In this document: one piece after another, positions 7,381 to 14,888 of the stretch
Position numbering within the stretch: the stretch's first letter is position 1
Layout: every line of letters starts with the position of its first letter
NCBI GenBank assembly: GCA_009746045.1
Contig: RPFO01000867.1
Location: 1-21,601, forward strand
Length of the DNA stretch: 21,601 nt
Source: Mesostigma viride
Taxonomy: Eukaryota > Streptophyta > Mesostigmatophyceae > Mesostigmatales > Mesostigmataceae
Direction: 5' to 3'
The notes under the pieces: model-generated
Told to the model about the DNA's origin: nothing
Databases searched by the model: none
Seen by the model: only the letters and a program-made list of their open reading frames with translations
Position numbers and translations under genes: made by a program

Positions 7381-8134
7381 CGGCCACTTCGTCTGACATT
7401 AGCTCAGAAGTAATTTCGTTTGTCCCAAAAACCTTGACCACGCCCTCTTCTTTATGTGCCATCGCCCTTTTGATAGCACGCTTTTTTTTCCCTGTGAGCG
7501 GCTTCTTCCTACAATAAAGCATGGCTGATTCGATAAATTCTCGGGGGACGTTTGTGTGAAGGGTCATCCATTGTGATATCTCGAGCATCTCGGCGTCGGT
7601 GAACAGCGGGTTGCTCATGTTTACTCTTCTGTGAGATTTTTTTCCGCGCCCTCTTTTGGGATTCCGACTACCGTGTTGTGGACCCTCCTGAGATGCAGAA
7701 GGAGGTTTTTTTCGTTTGCGAACGTGCTTTACACCCGGGTGTGGGCATTTCCACCTCGTGCCCCCCACCTGGACTCGCTTTCCGACAGATACACCCGCAG
7801 GCTCGGGGGGTGCCGCCAGTCCCGCATCGACGACAACCGGTTCGGGAGCCGCGACAGGTGCCGGTTGGGCATACGCGGATAACGGGGGGTACGCGACCGG
7901 TCTTGAGTTCGCCATGACTGACGCCATCAGAAGGGCGTCCTTGAACCCTCGCGCCTCTGCGACCTTGCCTTTGTTCACCGCTCTTCGGACCGGCGCGCTG
8001 TGGATGACAATGGTGTTGGTCGATGAAGCGGTCACCTGTGGCCGGGGTGCGACCTTTCGCTTGGGTTTCCCCTTTTGCCTACAGGACGACGCCTTGCTGT
8101 TTTCTGACGCCTCGCCATTTCTGAGTATAATCAT
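7274..8134 (-). CDS. Basic low-complexity protein, possibly a core protein
   Basis: A 286-codon open frame starting with ATG at 8134, with TCTA overlapping the start (TCTATG). Residues about 1-170 are rich in Lys/Arg, Ala and Pro, with clusters KGKPKRKV, HVRKRKKPP and PKRGRGKKSHRR. This is the look of a DNA-condensing or nuclear-targeted protein. Residues from about 172 (MSNPLFTDAEM, preceded by AAAC) form a more folded-looking part with a TGKKKRAIKRA stretch. That ATG could be the start of a separate gene. The last 107 nt overlap the penton gene, and their translation looks out of frame. A single-base change upstream would end the protein at a TGA overlapping the penton ATG. Family unknown. 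Confidence 0.5.
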   Translation of the reverse strand: MIILRNGEASENSKASSCRQKGKPKRKVAPRPQVTASSTNTIVIHSAPVRRAVNKGKVAEARGFKDALLMASVMANSRPVAYPPLSAYAQPAPVAAPEPVVVDAGLAAPPEPAGVSVGKRVQVGGTRWKCPHPGVKHVRKRKKPPSASQEGPQHGSRNPKRGRGKKSHRRVNMSNPLFTDAEMLEISQWMTLHTNVPREFIESAMLYCRKKPLTGKKKRAIKRAMAHKEEGVVKVFGTNEITSELMSDEVADEGVHPGDADTHSSHGEPDSRDASGSGVGHPGGAP

Positions 8135-8137
8135 AGA
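8134..8137 (-). promoter_or_regulatory. TATAAAAATCTATG start context
   Basis: On the minus strand a TATAAAAA run leads directly into TCTA, whose last base overlaps the ATG at 8134. The TAA inside TATAAAAA is also the stop codon of the upstream gene. Confidence 0.5.
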
Positions 8138-8140
8138 TTT

Positions 8141-10206
8141 TTATAGCGTCCAAGTGAGGGTCTTGTTAGCCATCGAGGCCATTTTTCCAGCGCGTGACTT
8201 ACAAAACGCCGTAGATAGTGCTATGTTTGTTGACGTGTCAGTGGTGATGCGAGGAATCCTCAAGGCGATTTCAAACACCCCTTCATCCTCTTCGTACCCC
8301 GAAACAACATTCCAGTTGCTGCCAATGATAACGTTTTCCGGCCAGACGGACAGGCCGCTAGCCGTTAAGCGATATGGGTTTGATATGTCGAGAATCGTTG
8401 GCGGGTTATTATCAAATGTTAACCTGACAAGGATATTGGTCAACGCGGTCGGAAGAGTTAGTTCCGATTGCGTTGCCGGGTCGTGGAAAGACATCACGGC
8501 CACAGGGGCGCCGTGCCAAAATTGCGGAAGCGGGTAGTCGTATATGGGCTGCCTCAGACCGACCAAAGAATCTGCTTCCAATATTGTATGGGATATACGT
8601 CGAGTCTCTCGGACATCTTCATACAGGGCCACGTCCATCCCGTGATTGCCGCCGATCGACGACAGACTTGATCCATAATAGTAGCTTAGGCTGGAAGCAA
8701 ATAAAAGCGGGCTCGGGCCAGATACTGTTGGATCTAATACCTGGAACGTCACGGTCGCCAAATGGATCATACCAGTAACTGGAGGATCAACCAGTGAAAT
8801 ATGATCACAGGTTATGTCAACGTATGACGAGGATTTTGATATTGTCGTTGTAGAAAAACCACCAGTCCACGATTCTCCGACGACTACGCTGATAAGCAAT
8901 GGATCATTGCTCAACTTGGTGTTTGAAAATCCAAGTCTTACATAAAACTTCCTCACCGACTGACGAGCTGGTAGAATCCCATATATTTTGGCAGTATATT
9001 CGTTCATTTGCACGCCGTATTGAACATCGGGACACTTAACAACCGTTCGTATGACACTCTCATTCGTGAGTGTTAGCTCCTTGAACCAAGTATTCGCAAC
9101 ACCTGGCACGGGTTTTGTTACGCTATATTTCCCGAAAATGCTACAATTCCTCGACGAGGTGGACCTGTGACGCAGCTCCAACACGTCGCCGACGGCTGTG
9201 TACGCTCCGGATGGGTTGTTGGTTTTTAGAGAGTCGAACTCTATGTCTTGGAGGTCGTCCTTAATGGGCCAGACATGCGCGCCATGGTACTCTCCGCTCA
9301 AGTGGAAGACTGGTCGGAGGGGCATCGGAATGTACGGGTCAAGAATGTCTGTAGGAGTGGTTGTAAATATACCGGACGAGTTTGATATCTTAGTCATGTC
9401 ACTAAGTTCTTGAGGAGTTGTTTTTGATATATAACGCTCCACCTTTCCATCCGACTTTCTTCTAAATGCCACCCAGTAGCTGTTTTGTTGCCTCCATGAT
9501 GAGTTTAACGTGTATCGAACCTTCGACTTCAGATTGTCAAACAGGTCGAGTGCATAGTCACTGTGGTGAAGATTGATACCCAGCATACCCCAATGCGTCG
9601 TAGCTGCATTTCTCCATTCTGATGGGCATCTGTCGTGGCCGGGTGATATTTGTTCGTCAAAGACATAGTATTTTCCGCGAACGAGACAAAGGCATCATTG
9701 CTGCCCAAATATAGCTGAAAACACAATAGAAATGGGCCGTCTATGAGCTGCTCTGAAAAAACAACACATTTGCTCGGGCCGGAGTGGCTGTTTTTACCAA
9801 AAAGAATTTTTCGGGAGATCCTTCAAAGTAGTATTTCGAAGCTTCTGTTTGCAGCGTGGTCACGGAGTGGCGCGAGAACGATTCTAGAGAATGGAGCGTC
9901 ATAGCGGGGCCGTCTATCTCCACGGTCTCTCCTGACAGGTTTGGCGAGTCCTTTACGGTTACGATCCTGTATCTGAGTTCTACATCATCGCCTTCGGATG
10001 GGTTTTGGAACGTTGTTGTCGTCAATTTCCCGTCCAACCACTTGAGACACCCCGTTCGCCATCAGATGAAAACCGGTGAGAGGATTCAACGACTTCCCCC
10101 ATCCAACGCCATGGTCTGCGTACACGCCGTTAATCGAGATTTTTACAGGATTGAGGTACGAAATGTACGAACTCGGGGTCCGGATGCCGGGGTGAAGCTG
10201 GCTCAT
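8141..10206 (-). CDS. Large structural-looking protein, about 688 aa
   Basis: The longest protein of the leftward block. It is reconstructed over three single-base changes (near 10045, 9757 and 9587), and the last 1.4 kb (8141-9586) is intact. I do not recognise the family. It is all-beta in character, with many short Val/Ile/Thr strands, few charged clusters and no catalytic motif. The N-terminus runs MSQLHPGIRTPSSYISYLNP; segments such as DVELRYRIVTV and DVLELRHRS look like strands. Size and place among capsid genes suggest a spike, tail-like fibre or second capsid component. The start at 10206 was chosen because TCTA lies 2 nt upstream (TCTAAAATG). An ATG-like start farther upstream would overlap the neighbour. 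Confidence 0.6.
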
Positions 10207-10208
10207 TT

Positions 10209-10212
10209 TAGA
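10209..10212 (-). promoter_or_regulatory. TCTA motif before 688-aa gene
   Basis: TTTCTAAAATG on the minus strand, 2 nt before the ATG at 10206. Confidence 0.5.
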
Positions 10213-10220
10213 AACGCATA

Positions 10221-10568
10221 TCAACATCCCCCTTTTTGGGTGCTGCATGCGGTAAGGGTGGAGTCGTTGTATACGTCTATCTCGTAGTTCAAAAACTTAT
10301 TACTGTCTGCCGCTACTGGCGCGGTGATTACGGCGTCTTCCCCGCGCAGTCCTCCGTTTTGCGAGAGGGAGACTCCGCCGATCGTCGGGGTGGTCGGCGT
10401 GAGCTGTGTGGAATTCATGTACCACCTGATGGGAAGTTTGCGTTGGTACGCGAAAGGGGTCGTCATCTTAATGCCCTGTTTGAGGGTCGTACCCTCCACT
10501 ACCTCCCATGTAGCATTGGCGGGAGTGGTGCTCCAGTGGATTGCGTTCAAAGGTTCAATCGGTCCCAT
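10221..10568 (-). CDS. Hypothetical 115-aa protein, or end of the next gene
   Basis: A frame of 115 codons from ATG at 10568, beta-rich and Thr/Pro-rich in the middle (QLTPTTPTIGGVSLS), with NYEIDVYNDSTL near its end. It is in the same frame as the gene at 10620-11443, and the 51 nt between them are open apart from the TAA at 10620. No TCTA motif precedes its ATG. Two readings are possible: a separate small virion protein, or the C-terminal part of a 390-aa fibre split by one nonsense mutation. No family is recognised. Confidence 0.5.
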   Translation of the reverse strand: MGPIEPLNAIHWSTTPANATWEVVEGTTLKQGIKMTTPFAYQRKLPIRWYMNSTQLTPTTPTIGGVSLSQNGGLRGEDAVITAPVAADSNKFLNYEIDVYNDSTLTACSTQKGGC

Positions 10569-10619
10569 TCTCCAATCCGTGAGTGGCGTAGGTACGCGTG
10601 ATGGTGAACGATCTCCCAG

Positions 10620-11443
10620 TTAGTGGAAGGCGGCGGTTGTCGTCGCGAATCGTGCGAAAGACAACAACTCCACGCGGAGAGGGAGGCCGTTGAATCGAGA
10701 TCCGCCGAGTCCAAAGAACGCATCGGAAAAATACGGATACCCCACTGTTCCATCCACGACGTTATCGCCCATGGCCGATTGGGTCATGTGATAGTCGCGA
10801 TACGTATATTTACAAATCCCACTCGCGTCGCCTTTAGTAACATTGTAAGGAAGCTGAACTCGCACATCCTGGTCGTTGATGATGCTGAACGCGTTTTGGT
10901 GCGACACGGTCGTCCCGTCTTCGAGATGAAGGACGAAATCCCCGTTCAAATTAGTTATCGACGTGGTGCCTACTCCGTGTTGGTCGAAAAGATAGTCCAG
11001 TTGCGCGCGGGTCAGGACTCTGCCGCCGGGGTCTAGCAGCGTGTCAGGACTGAAGTCGAAGACGTGGTATTGGTTTGCTCCCACTTTCGCCGTAAGGTAC
11101 GGTTCGTTTAGAGTGAGATCGTCGACTATCGTAGTGCCTTCTTTGAAATACGAATACCCGTTCACGACGAGGTTGTAGACGAGTTCCGATGGGTCACTCG
11201 CGGTTTCGTCGTCGAAATCGTCCCGATTCGCAAATTTGTCGGTTGGCTTGGATAAAAAATTTTGAATCCGTCGACGACAAGCGACTCATCAAATGGGTGC
11301 GACTTGCTCAGAAGCGACGACACGCTAGTCTCAAGCCCGTCGATGTCCGTTTCGACAGCAGAAACACGCTCCTCCATTTCGGGGTCGAGCGTTAACCCGG
11401 TGGCGAGGTTTGTCGGTCTGCTCAGGGTTGTAAGCACGACCAT
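10620..11443 (-). CDS. Fibre-like protein with N-terminal coiled coil
   Basis: About 274 residues with one single-base loss in a T-run near 11255. Residues about 20-48 (PEMEERVSAVETDIDGLETS and following) form a heptad-like coiled coil of the kind that trimerises virion fibres. After it, two related short segments follow (LVVDGFKIF and LVVNGYSYFKEG), suggesting a small internal repeat. Further down it is beta-rich with Asp/Asn-Gly turns (NLNGDFVLHLEDG). It starts at the divergent promoter, so it is the first gene of the leftward block. A structural role is inferred from composition and context. It may continue into 10221-10568 if the TAA at 10620 is a mutation. Confidence 0.6.
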
Positions 11444-11467
11444 TTATTATCTACGTAGAATATAAAC
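11444..11467. promoter_or_regulatory. 24-bp divergent promoter with TCTACGTAGA palindrome
   Basis: The only stretch between the two divergent transcription blocks. It contains the perfect 10-bp palindrome TCTACGTAGA at 11450-11459, which gives a TCTA motif in each direction, 12 nt before the leftward ATG (11443) and 14 nt before the rightward ATG (11468). It is flanked by AT-rich sequence. Confidence 0.6.
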
Positions 11468-11995
11468 ATGGCCTCTGAGGCTTCAGAGACCCCAATGAGC
11501 TTCCAGGACGAGACCTTCGCCGAGACGCGGGAAGAGCAGGTGGACCTGGTCAGGACGATTCGAAAAGGACAGCCGTTGAACGACGAACAGAAAAAGGCCC
11601 TACGTGACAAGATGAGGATTTATCAACAGCGCTCAAAGGCAGAGAGGGAGAAGAGACGGAACGATGAAAAGGAGGCAGAGATAACGAAGCGCAAGGTCCT
11701 CGCGAAGGAACTGGAGATCCAGCGACAAAGGCTCGTTGAACTCGAGCTGCAGGAAGCTCGAAATAAATCGCGCATCGAACGCCTTCTTGCGGAAGACAGC
11801 GTCGCCTCGACACCCGCCGACACGCCGAAACCTAGACGGGGGCGAAAACCAAGGGAGTCAGAGCCGGACACCCCGCCACCCCCGATCAAGACCCGCCAGC
11901 TTCCACCGCCACCCCCGCCCCCTGTCGCGATGACCCCGTACGAGATTCGCATGGCCGCCATCCGGGCATCCCTCCTCGCTTCATTGGAGGAATAA
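11468..11995 (+). CDS. Coiled-coil, proline-rich 175-aa protein
   Basis: An intact frame, the first gene of the rightward block. Residues about 15-105 are an almost continuous Glu/Lys/Arg/Gln-rich helix, predicted to form a long coiled coil (core about 40-105). Residues 115-155 are low-complexity, with a basic RRGRKPRE patch and two polyproline runs. The C-terminus is a short helix (YEIRMAAIRASLLASLEE). Family unknown. A scaffold, capsid-assembly or ATPase-partner role is possible from its place just before the packaging ATPase, but this is inference. The stop codon lies within AATAAA (11991-11996), a likely polyadenylation signal. Confidence 0.65.
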   Translation: MASEASETPMSFQDETFAETREEQVDLVRTIRKGQPLNDEQKKALRDKMRIYQQRSKAEREKRRNDEKEAEITKRKVLAKELEIQRQRLVELELQEARNKSRIERLLAEDSVASTPADTPKPRRGRKPRESEPDTPPPPIKTRQLPPPPPPPVAMTPYEIRMAAIRASLLASLEE

Positions 11996-11996
11996 A
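11991..11996 (+). terminator. Polyadenylation signal AATAAA
   Basis: AATAAA overlapping the stop codon of the coiled-coil gene. Confidence 0.4.
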
Positions 11997-12007
11997 ATGT
12001 CTTAAGA

Positions 12008-12891
12008 ATGGTAATGGCTGTCATCGAAGAGCGACGAATTCAATCGCTGGAGAATAGGGACATCAAGCAGCGATACGCCCCTCAGCGTCCCGCCCCGCAA
12101 AACATGCCGAGCTTGCACTTCATTGCCAACTTTTGTGGGGCGAGGCGTTCGGGAAAAACAACCGCGGCGGTCAACATGGCGAAGACTTATTTCACTAACA
12201 ACTCATTCGACAAGCTCTACCTTATCAGTGGATCCGCACACACGGAGCCAAAGTACAAAGAGCTCCCCGAGCCAGTGATGGAGATGGAAGTGTACTCCAA
12301 CCTGGCATTCGATGGAATGGTGGATCACATCAAATCTGACCTCCACGAGTACGAGCGGTACAAGGACGATCTCAGGGTGTGGGAAACGTTTCAACGCGAA
12401 TACGTCCACGGAAAGAAAAACGAAGATTTGATGGAGCTGTCGATGTATCTGCGTCTAGACGCCATGAACTGGACGAAACCCGAGACCAGGTTCGAGCACG
12501 GTCCTCCTAGCTCACTGATTCTGATTGACGATATGCAAGGGAGCGCACTCTACCAAAGCTCTTCCAAGAACGCTGTCGCGGCTTTTGCTTTCAAGCACAG
12601 GCATTTCCTAACGAGTATGATTTTCCTTACGCAAGCGTACACCAGCGGTGGTGTCCCTAGAGCAGTGCGAGCCAATATCAGTTTTCTGGCTCTCTTTCGC
12701 ACAAAAGACCACAGGGCCGCGCGTCAGATCGCGGAAGAGAGCGCAGGAGCCGTGGCGCCAGACGAGTTTCTCGCGCTGTGGGATCACGCCGTCAAGGACG
12801 ACCCCATAGTTTTTTCGGGATCGACTTCGACCAACGCGACCCGAAAAAAATGTTTCGAAAGAACTTCAATGTTTTCTTGTCGATAAAATAA
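12008..12891 (+). CDS. DNA-packaging ATPase (FtsK/HerA, A32-like)
   Basis: About 294 residues. The Walker A motif GARRSGKTT lies at residues 44-52 and Walker B LILIDDM at 170-176, followed by a sensor-like MIFLTQAY at 204-211. These, and the spacing between them, match the genome-packaging ATPases of PLVs, virophages and Polintons, which pump DNA into the capsid. One base is missing in the T-run near 12811. Without correction the protein ends at 12886 with an unrelated tail. The shifted frame ends DPKKMFRKNFNVFLSIK, which is the usual family C-terminus, and stops at 12889-12891. Starts at 12008 and 12014 are both possible. It is intact in all key residues. Confidence 0.9.
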
Positions 12892-12892
12892 A
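12887..12892 (+). terminator. Polyadenylation signal AATAAA
   Basis: AATAAA overlapping the corrected stop codon of the packaging ATPase. Confidence 0.4.
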
Positions 12893-12912
12893 TTCTCTGA
12901 TTATAATATAAC

Positions 12913-13090
12913 ATGAATCCTTCGCCCGCAAAACGATACACTGGCGTCGAGAAGGAGTACGTTCTAGACACTCAAGCACTGCTTCGGTACTGCGCGGGAT
13001 CCGTCTCGGACTAAAACGTTAGAACGTGTCGTTAGGATCCTTCAAGAAGCTGGCCACAACGACACGATTCCGTCCACTGTCACGATATGA
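12913..13090 (+). CDS. Small 58-aa protein, frameshifted
   Basis: Starts at ATG 12913 after an AT-rich leader. As read it stops at 13012-13014 after 33 residues. Removing one base near 13013 lets it continue with a helical stretch (TLERVVRILQEAGHNDTIPS) to a TGA at 13088-13090, which overlaps the next ATG as ATGA. The clean stop/start overlap is the main support. No family is recognised. It sits between the packaging ATPase and the AT-hook ORF. Confidence 0.45.
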
Positions 13091-13256
13091 AACCCGAAAT
13101 CCGATTGGCTATCCTCGCCTTGGTGAGCGATCGCAGGCGTCCACGTGGGCGGTTACCCTCCAAAACGGAAAAACGACACGAACCAAAGCGGCCCAGAGGA
13201 CGCCCAAGAATCCACCCCGTGGGGTATAAAAAGCCACGGGCAAAAAAATTGTCTAA
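13087..13256 (+). CDS. Small AT-hook protein
   Basis: About 56 residues. The core KRPRGRPR is a textbook AT-hook (GRP flanked by basic residues), which binds the minor groove of AT-rich DNA. A second basic stretch follows (YKKPRAKK), and upstream lies DRRRPRGRLP. As read, the frame stays open to 13404 but its later part is out-of-frame translation of the next gene. One base missing in the A-run near 13245 would give a stop at 13254-13256, overlapping the next ATG as TAATG. A role in binding the AT-rich element ends or viral chromatin is inference. Confidence 0.45.
13225..13232 (+). promoter_or_regulatory. TATA-like box before small basic ORF
   Basis: TATAAAAA lies 24 nt before the ATG at 13256, and TCTA (13252-13255) abuts that ATG. 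Confidence 0.35.
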
Positions 13257-13404
13257 TGTTCAGTCATCAAATGACGGTGACTGTAGAGGAGCGTCGCGAG
13301 CAGTGGCGACGGGCCCAGGCGAAGAGGCGAGCCATCGCCCGCGATCAGACGAACTGCATATCGGCCAAGAGCAAGGTGAAGAAGGGCGTCTGGAATCCGA
13401 GTGA
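13256..13404 (+). CDS. Small basic protein, end uncertain
   Basis: From ATG 13256 the frame encodes a Lys/Arg/Gln-rich helix (EERREQWRRAQAKRRAIARD) followed by a basic loop (KSKVKKG). The frame as read stays open to 13816, but beyond about 13400 it is a shadow of the integrase. One base missing near 13390 would end it with the TGA at 13402-13404, three bases before the integrase ATG, giving about 49 residues. TCTA abuts the start. The protein could be a nucleic-acid-binding partner. An alternative is that it forms an N-terminal extension of the integrase. Confidence 0.4.
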
Positions 13405-13407
13405 CCG

Positions 13408-14536
13408 ATGGATCGCGAACAACCAGAGTGCGCGGACAAAATCGGCTTGGAGGCGACATCTCCACCCTCGCCGGAACCGATTCATCCCGGCGAAACTACC
13501 GCACGAGTTAGCGATGGGCGATATTGGACGTTCAACGAGGCCGTCGCCGCAGCGGATGCCCGGCCAGAGCATCACGAGCCTGGCAGGCCCTCGAAAGAGC
13601 GCGGGGCGACGCGCAGAACCGCGAAAGGTTACATCGGCAGGCTGCGAGTTCTCCTCGACAAAATGGGGTGCTCGCAAGACGAGTCGGTCGACTGCCTCGC
13701 CGACACCGCCCTTGTCCTTCGCGTTGTCCACGAGACCTCGGAACCCAAACGCAATCTCGCGCATTCGAAAGAGGACGCGTGGAGGGAGAACGAGAAGAAC
13801 CTTCTTGGAGTCGTAAACGGGGTGAATCGAATGATGCCATCCGAGAAGAGGCTCCCACGCGACGTTACGGACGCGTATGCTGCCCGGGTCGGTGAGCTGA
13901 AGGTCGGCGATCTCGACAGGAAGTTCTACAGGGCCGAGAACAAGCCCTGAGACACACGTACGAGCAGCTCCAGCGGATCGCCGCCGCCGAGTTCAAAAAG
14001 GACCCGGCCTCCGACGCAGCTCTGATGGGTCTTCTCTATCTGTCTGGTGAGAAATTGCCTCCGACCAGGTACGACCACGATCAGATGCGCATCGTCGGGT
14101 CTATCGACGAGCTCGGGCCGCACGAGAACGGATACATTCCTAGCGAGCATCGCATCATCATCAAAAAATTCAAGACGCGAGAGACTTTCGGCGTCTATGA
14201 CTTCAAGATCCCAGATGGGTACTCTAAGCTGATTAACGCACTGGGGGCGAGAGCTAACCAGGCGTACGTATTCGAGACCCGAGGTCTCCGGGCAATCCAA
14301 TAGATCACACCCTGTACAGCAACCGCTATAACCGCATCTACCACGGAATCGATGCAACGAGGCAGGCCTACATCACCCGTTTTTTGAAGGGCGCGTCGTG
14401 GCAGAAGCGAAAATGGGCTGGTGACTTGATGGGACACGACGTGCTCACAGGAGCCCTTTACGAGCGACAAGGGGGTGAGTTCACCCCCCAGGGTGGCGAG
14501 ACTGGCGGGCGTCGGCTGAGGCCTAGGAAAAAGTAG
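13408..14536 (+). CDS. Tyrosine recombinase (integrase), frameshifted
   Basis: About 376 residues after two single-base losses (near 13940 and 14302). The N-terminal 180 residues include a helical core-binding-like domain (GYIGRLRVLLDKMG). The catalytic domain shows the expected order: the first Arg in PPTRYDHDQMRIV (codons from 14061), the beta-sheet Lys in IIIKKFKTRETFG, the box-II-like Arg in GIDATRQAY, the His of MGHD, and the nucleophile Tyr in ALYERQ (codon 14459-14461). Box II has Asp in place of the usual His or Lys three residues before Arg. Tyrosine recombinases serve as integrases in several PLVs and virophages, so this enzyme probably inserted the element. Each part keeps its key residues, so a corrected gene could be active. 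Confidence 0.75.
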
Positions 14537-14606
14537 ATAGTTTTCCCGTGGGAAATTGTCATGGATGTCGAAAAGTGTATTCTAAAATGCATGCAATGTG
14601 CGTGAA

Positions 14607-14612
14607 AATAAA
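14607..14612 (+). terminator. Polyadenylation signal AATAAA
   Basis: AATAAA about 70 nt after the integrase stop codon. Confidence 0.4.
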
Positions 14613-14882
14613 AAGTTCCATGGGATCATTTTCTCGAGGTTCGAGGTTTGAGTTTTGTGTGTTTTTTAGACGAACTGAATATTTTTTAATCCAAACTTTT
14701 TTTTTCTAAACATACGATATACAGCCTTCCAACATGGTCTCGAACTTCAACCTGCACGACGACACGGTCGACCGACACGACGTGACCGACAAGCCGACAC
14801 GAGTTGATTCCCCGTCGGAGATCTCCCACGGGGATAAAGGCGGACTCTCCCCGACAATCCACACTCTCGCGCTCACACAAAC

Positions 14883-14886
14883 TCTA
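14883..14886 (+). promoter_or_regulatory. TCTA motif before primase-helicase
   Basis: TCTAAGATG: the motif lies 2 nt before the ATG at 14889, and supports this start. Confidence 0.5.
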
Positions 14887-14888
14887 AG

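Larger units (their letters stand above)
14537..14888 (+). other. Intergenic region before primase-helicase
   Basis: Contains AATAAA at 14607-14612 (end of the integrase transcript), a T-rich tract, a TCTA motif at 14705-14708 and a frame from ATG 14734. That frame (MVSNFNLHDDTVDRHDVTDK and on) reads about 50 acidic/polar residues up to the helicase start and then becomes its shadow. It might be a small gene ending at the TAA at 14885-14887 if one base is extra, or simply a leader. No family is recognised. Confidence 0.4.

Noticed and set aside
7716-8537. 273-aa plus-strand frame
   Set aside because: It spans parts of two leftward genes, one of which (8141-9586) is a much longer intact frame, so it is a shadow.
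13145-13816. 223-aa plus-strand frame
   Set aside because: After about 13400 it is a frame shadow of the integrase, which carries recognisable motifs in another frame. Only its start (13256-13404) is kept.
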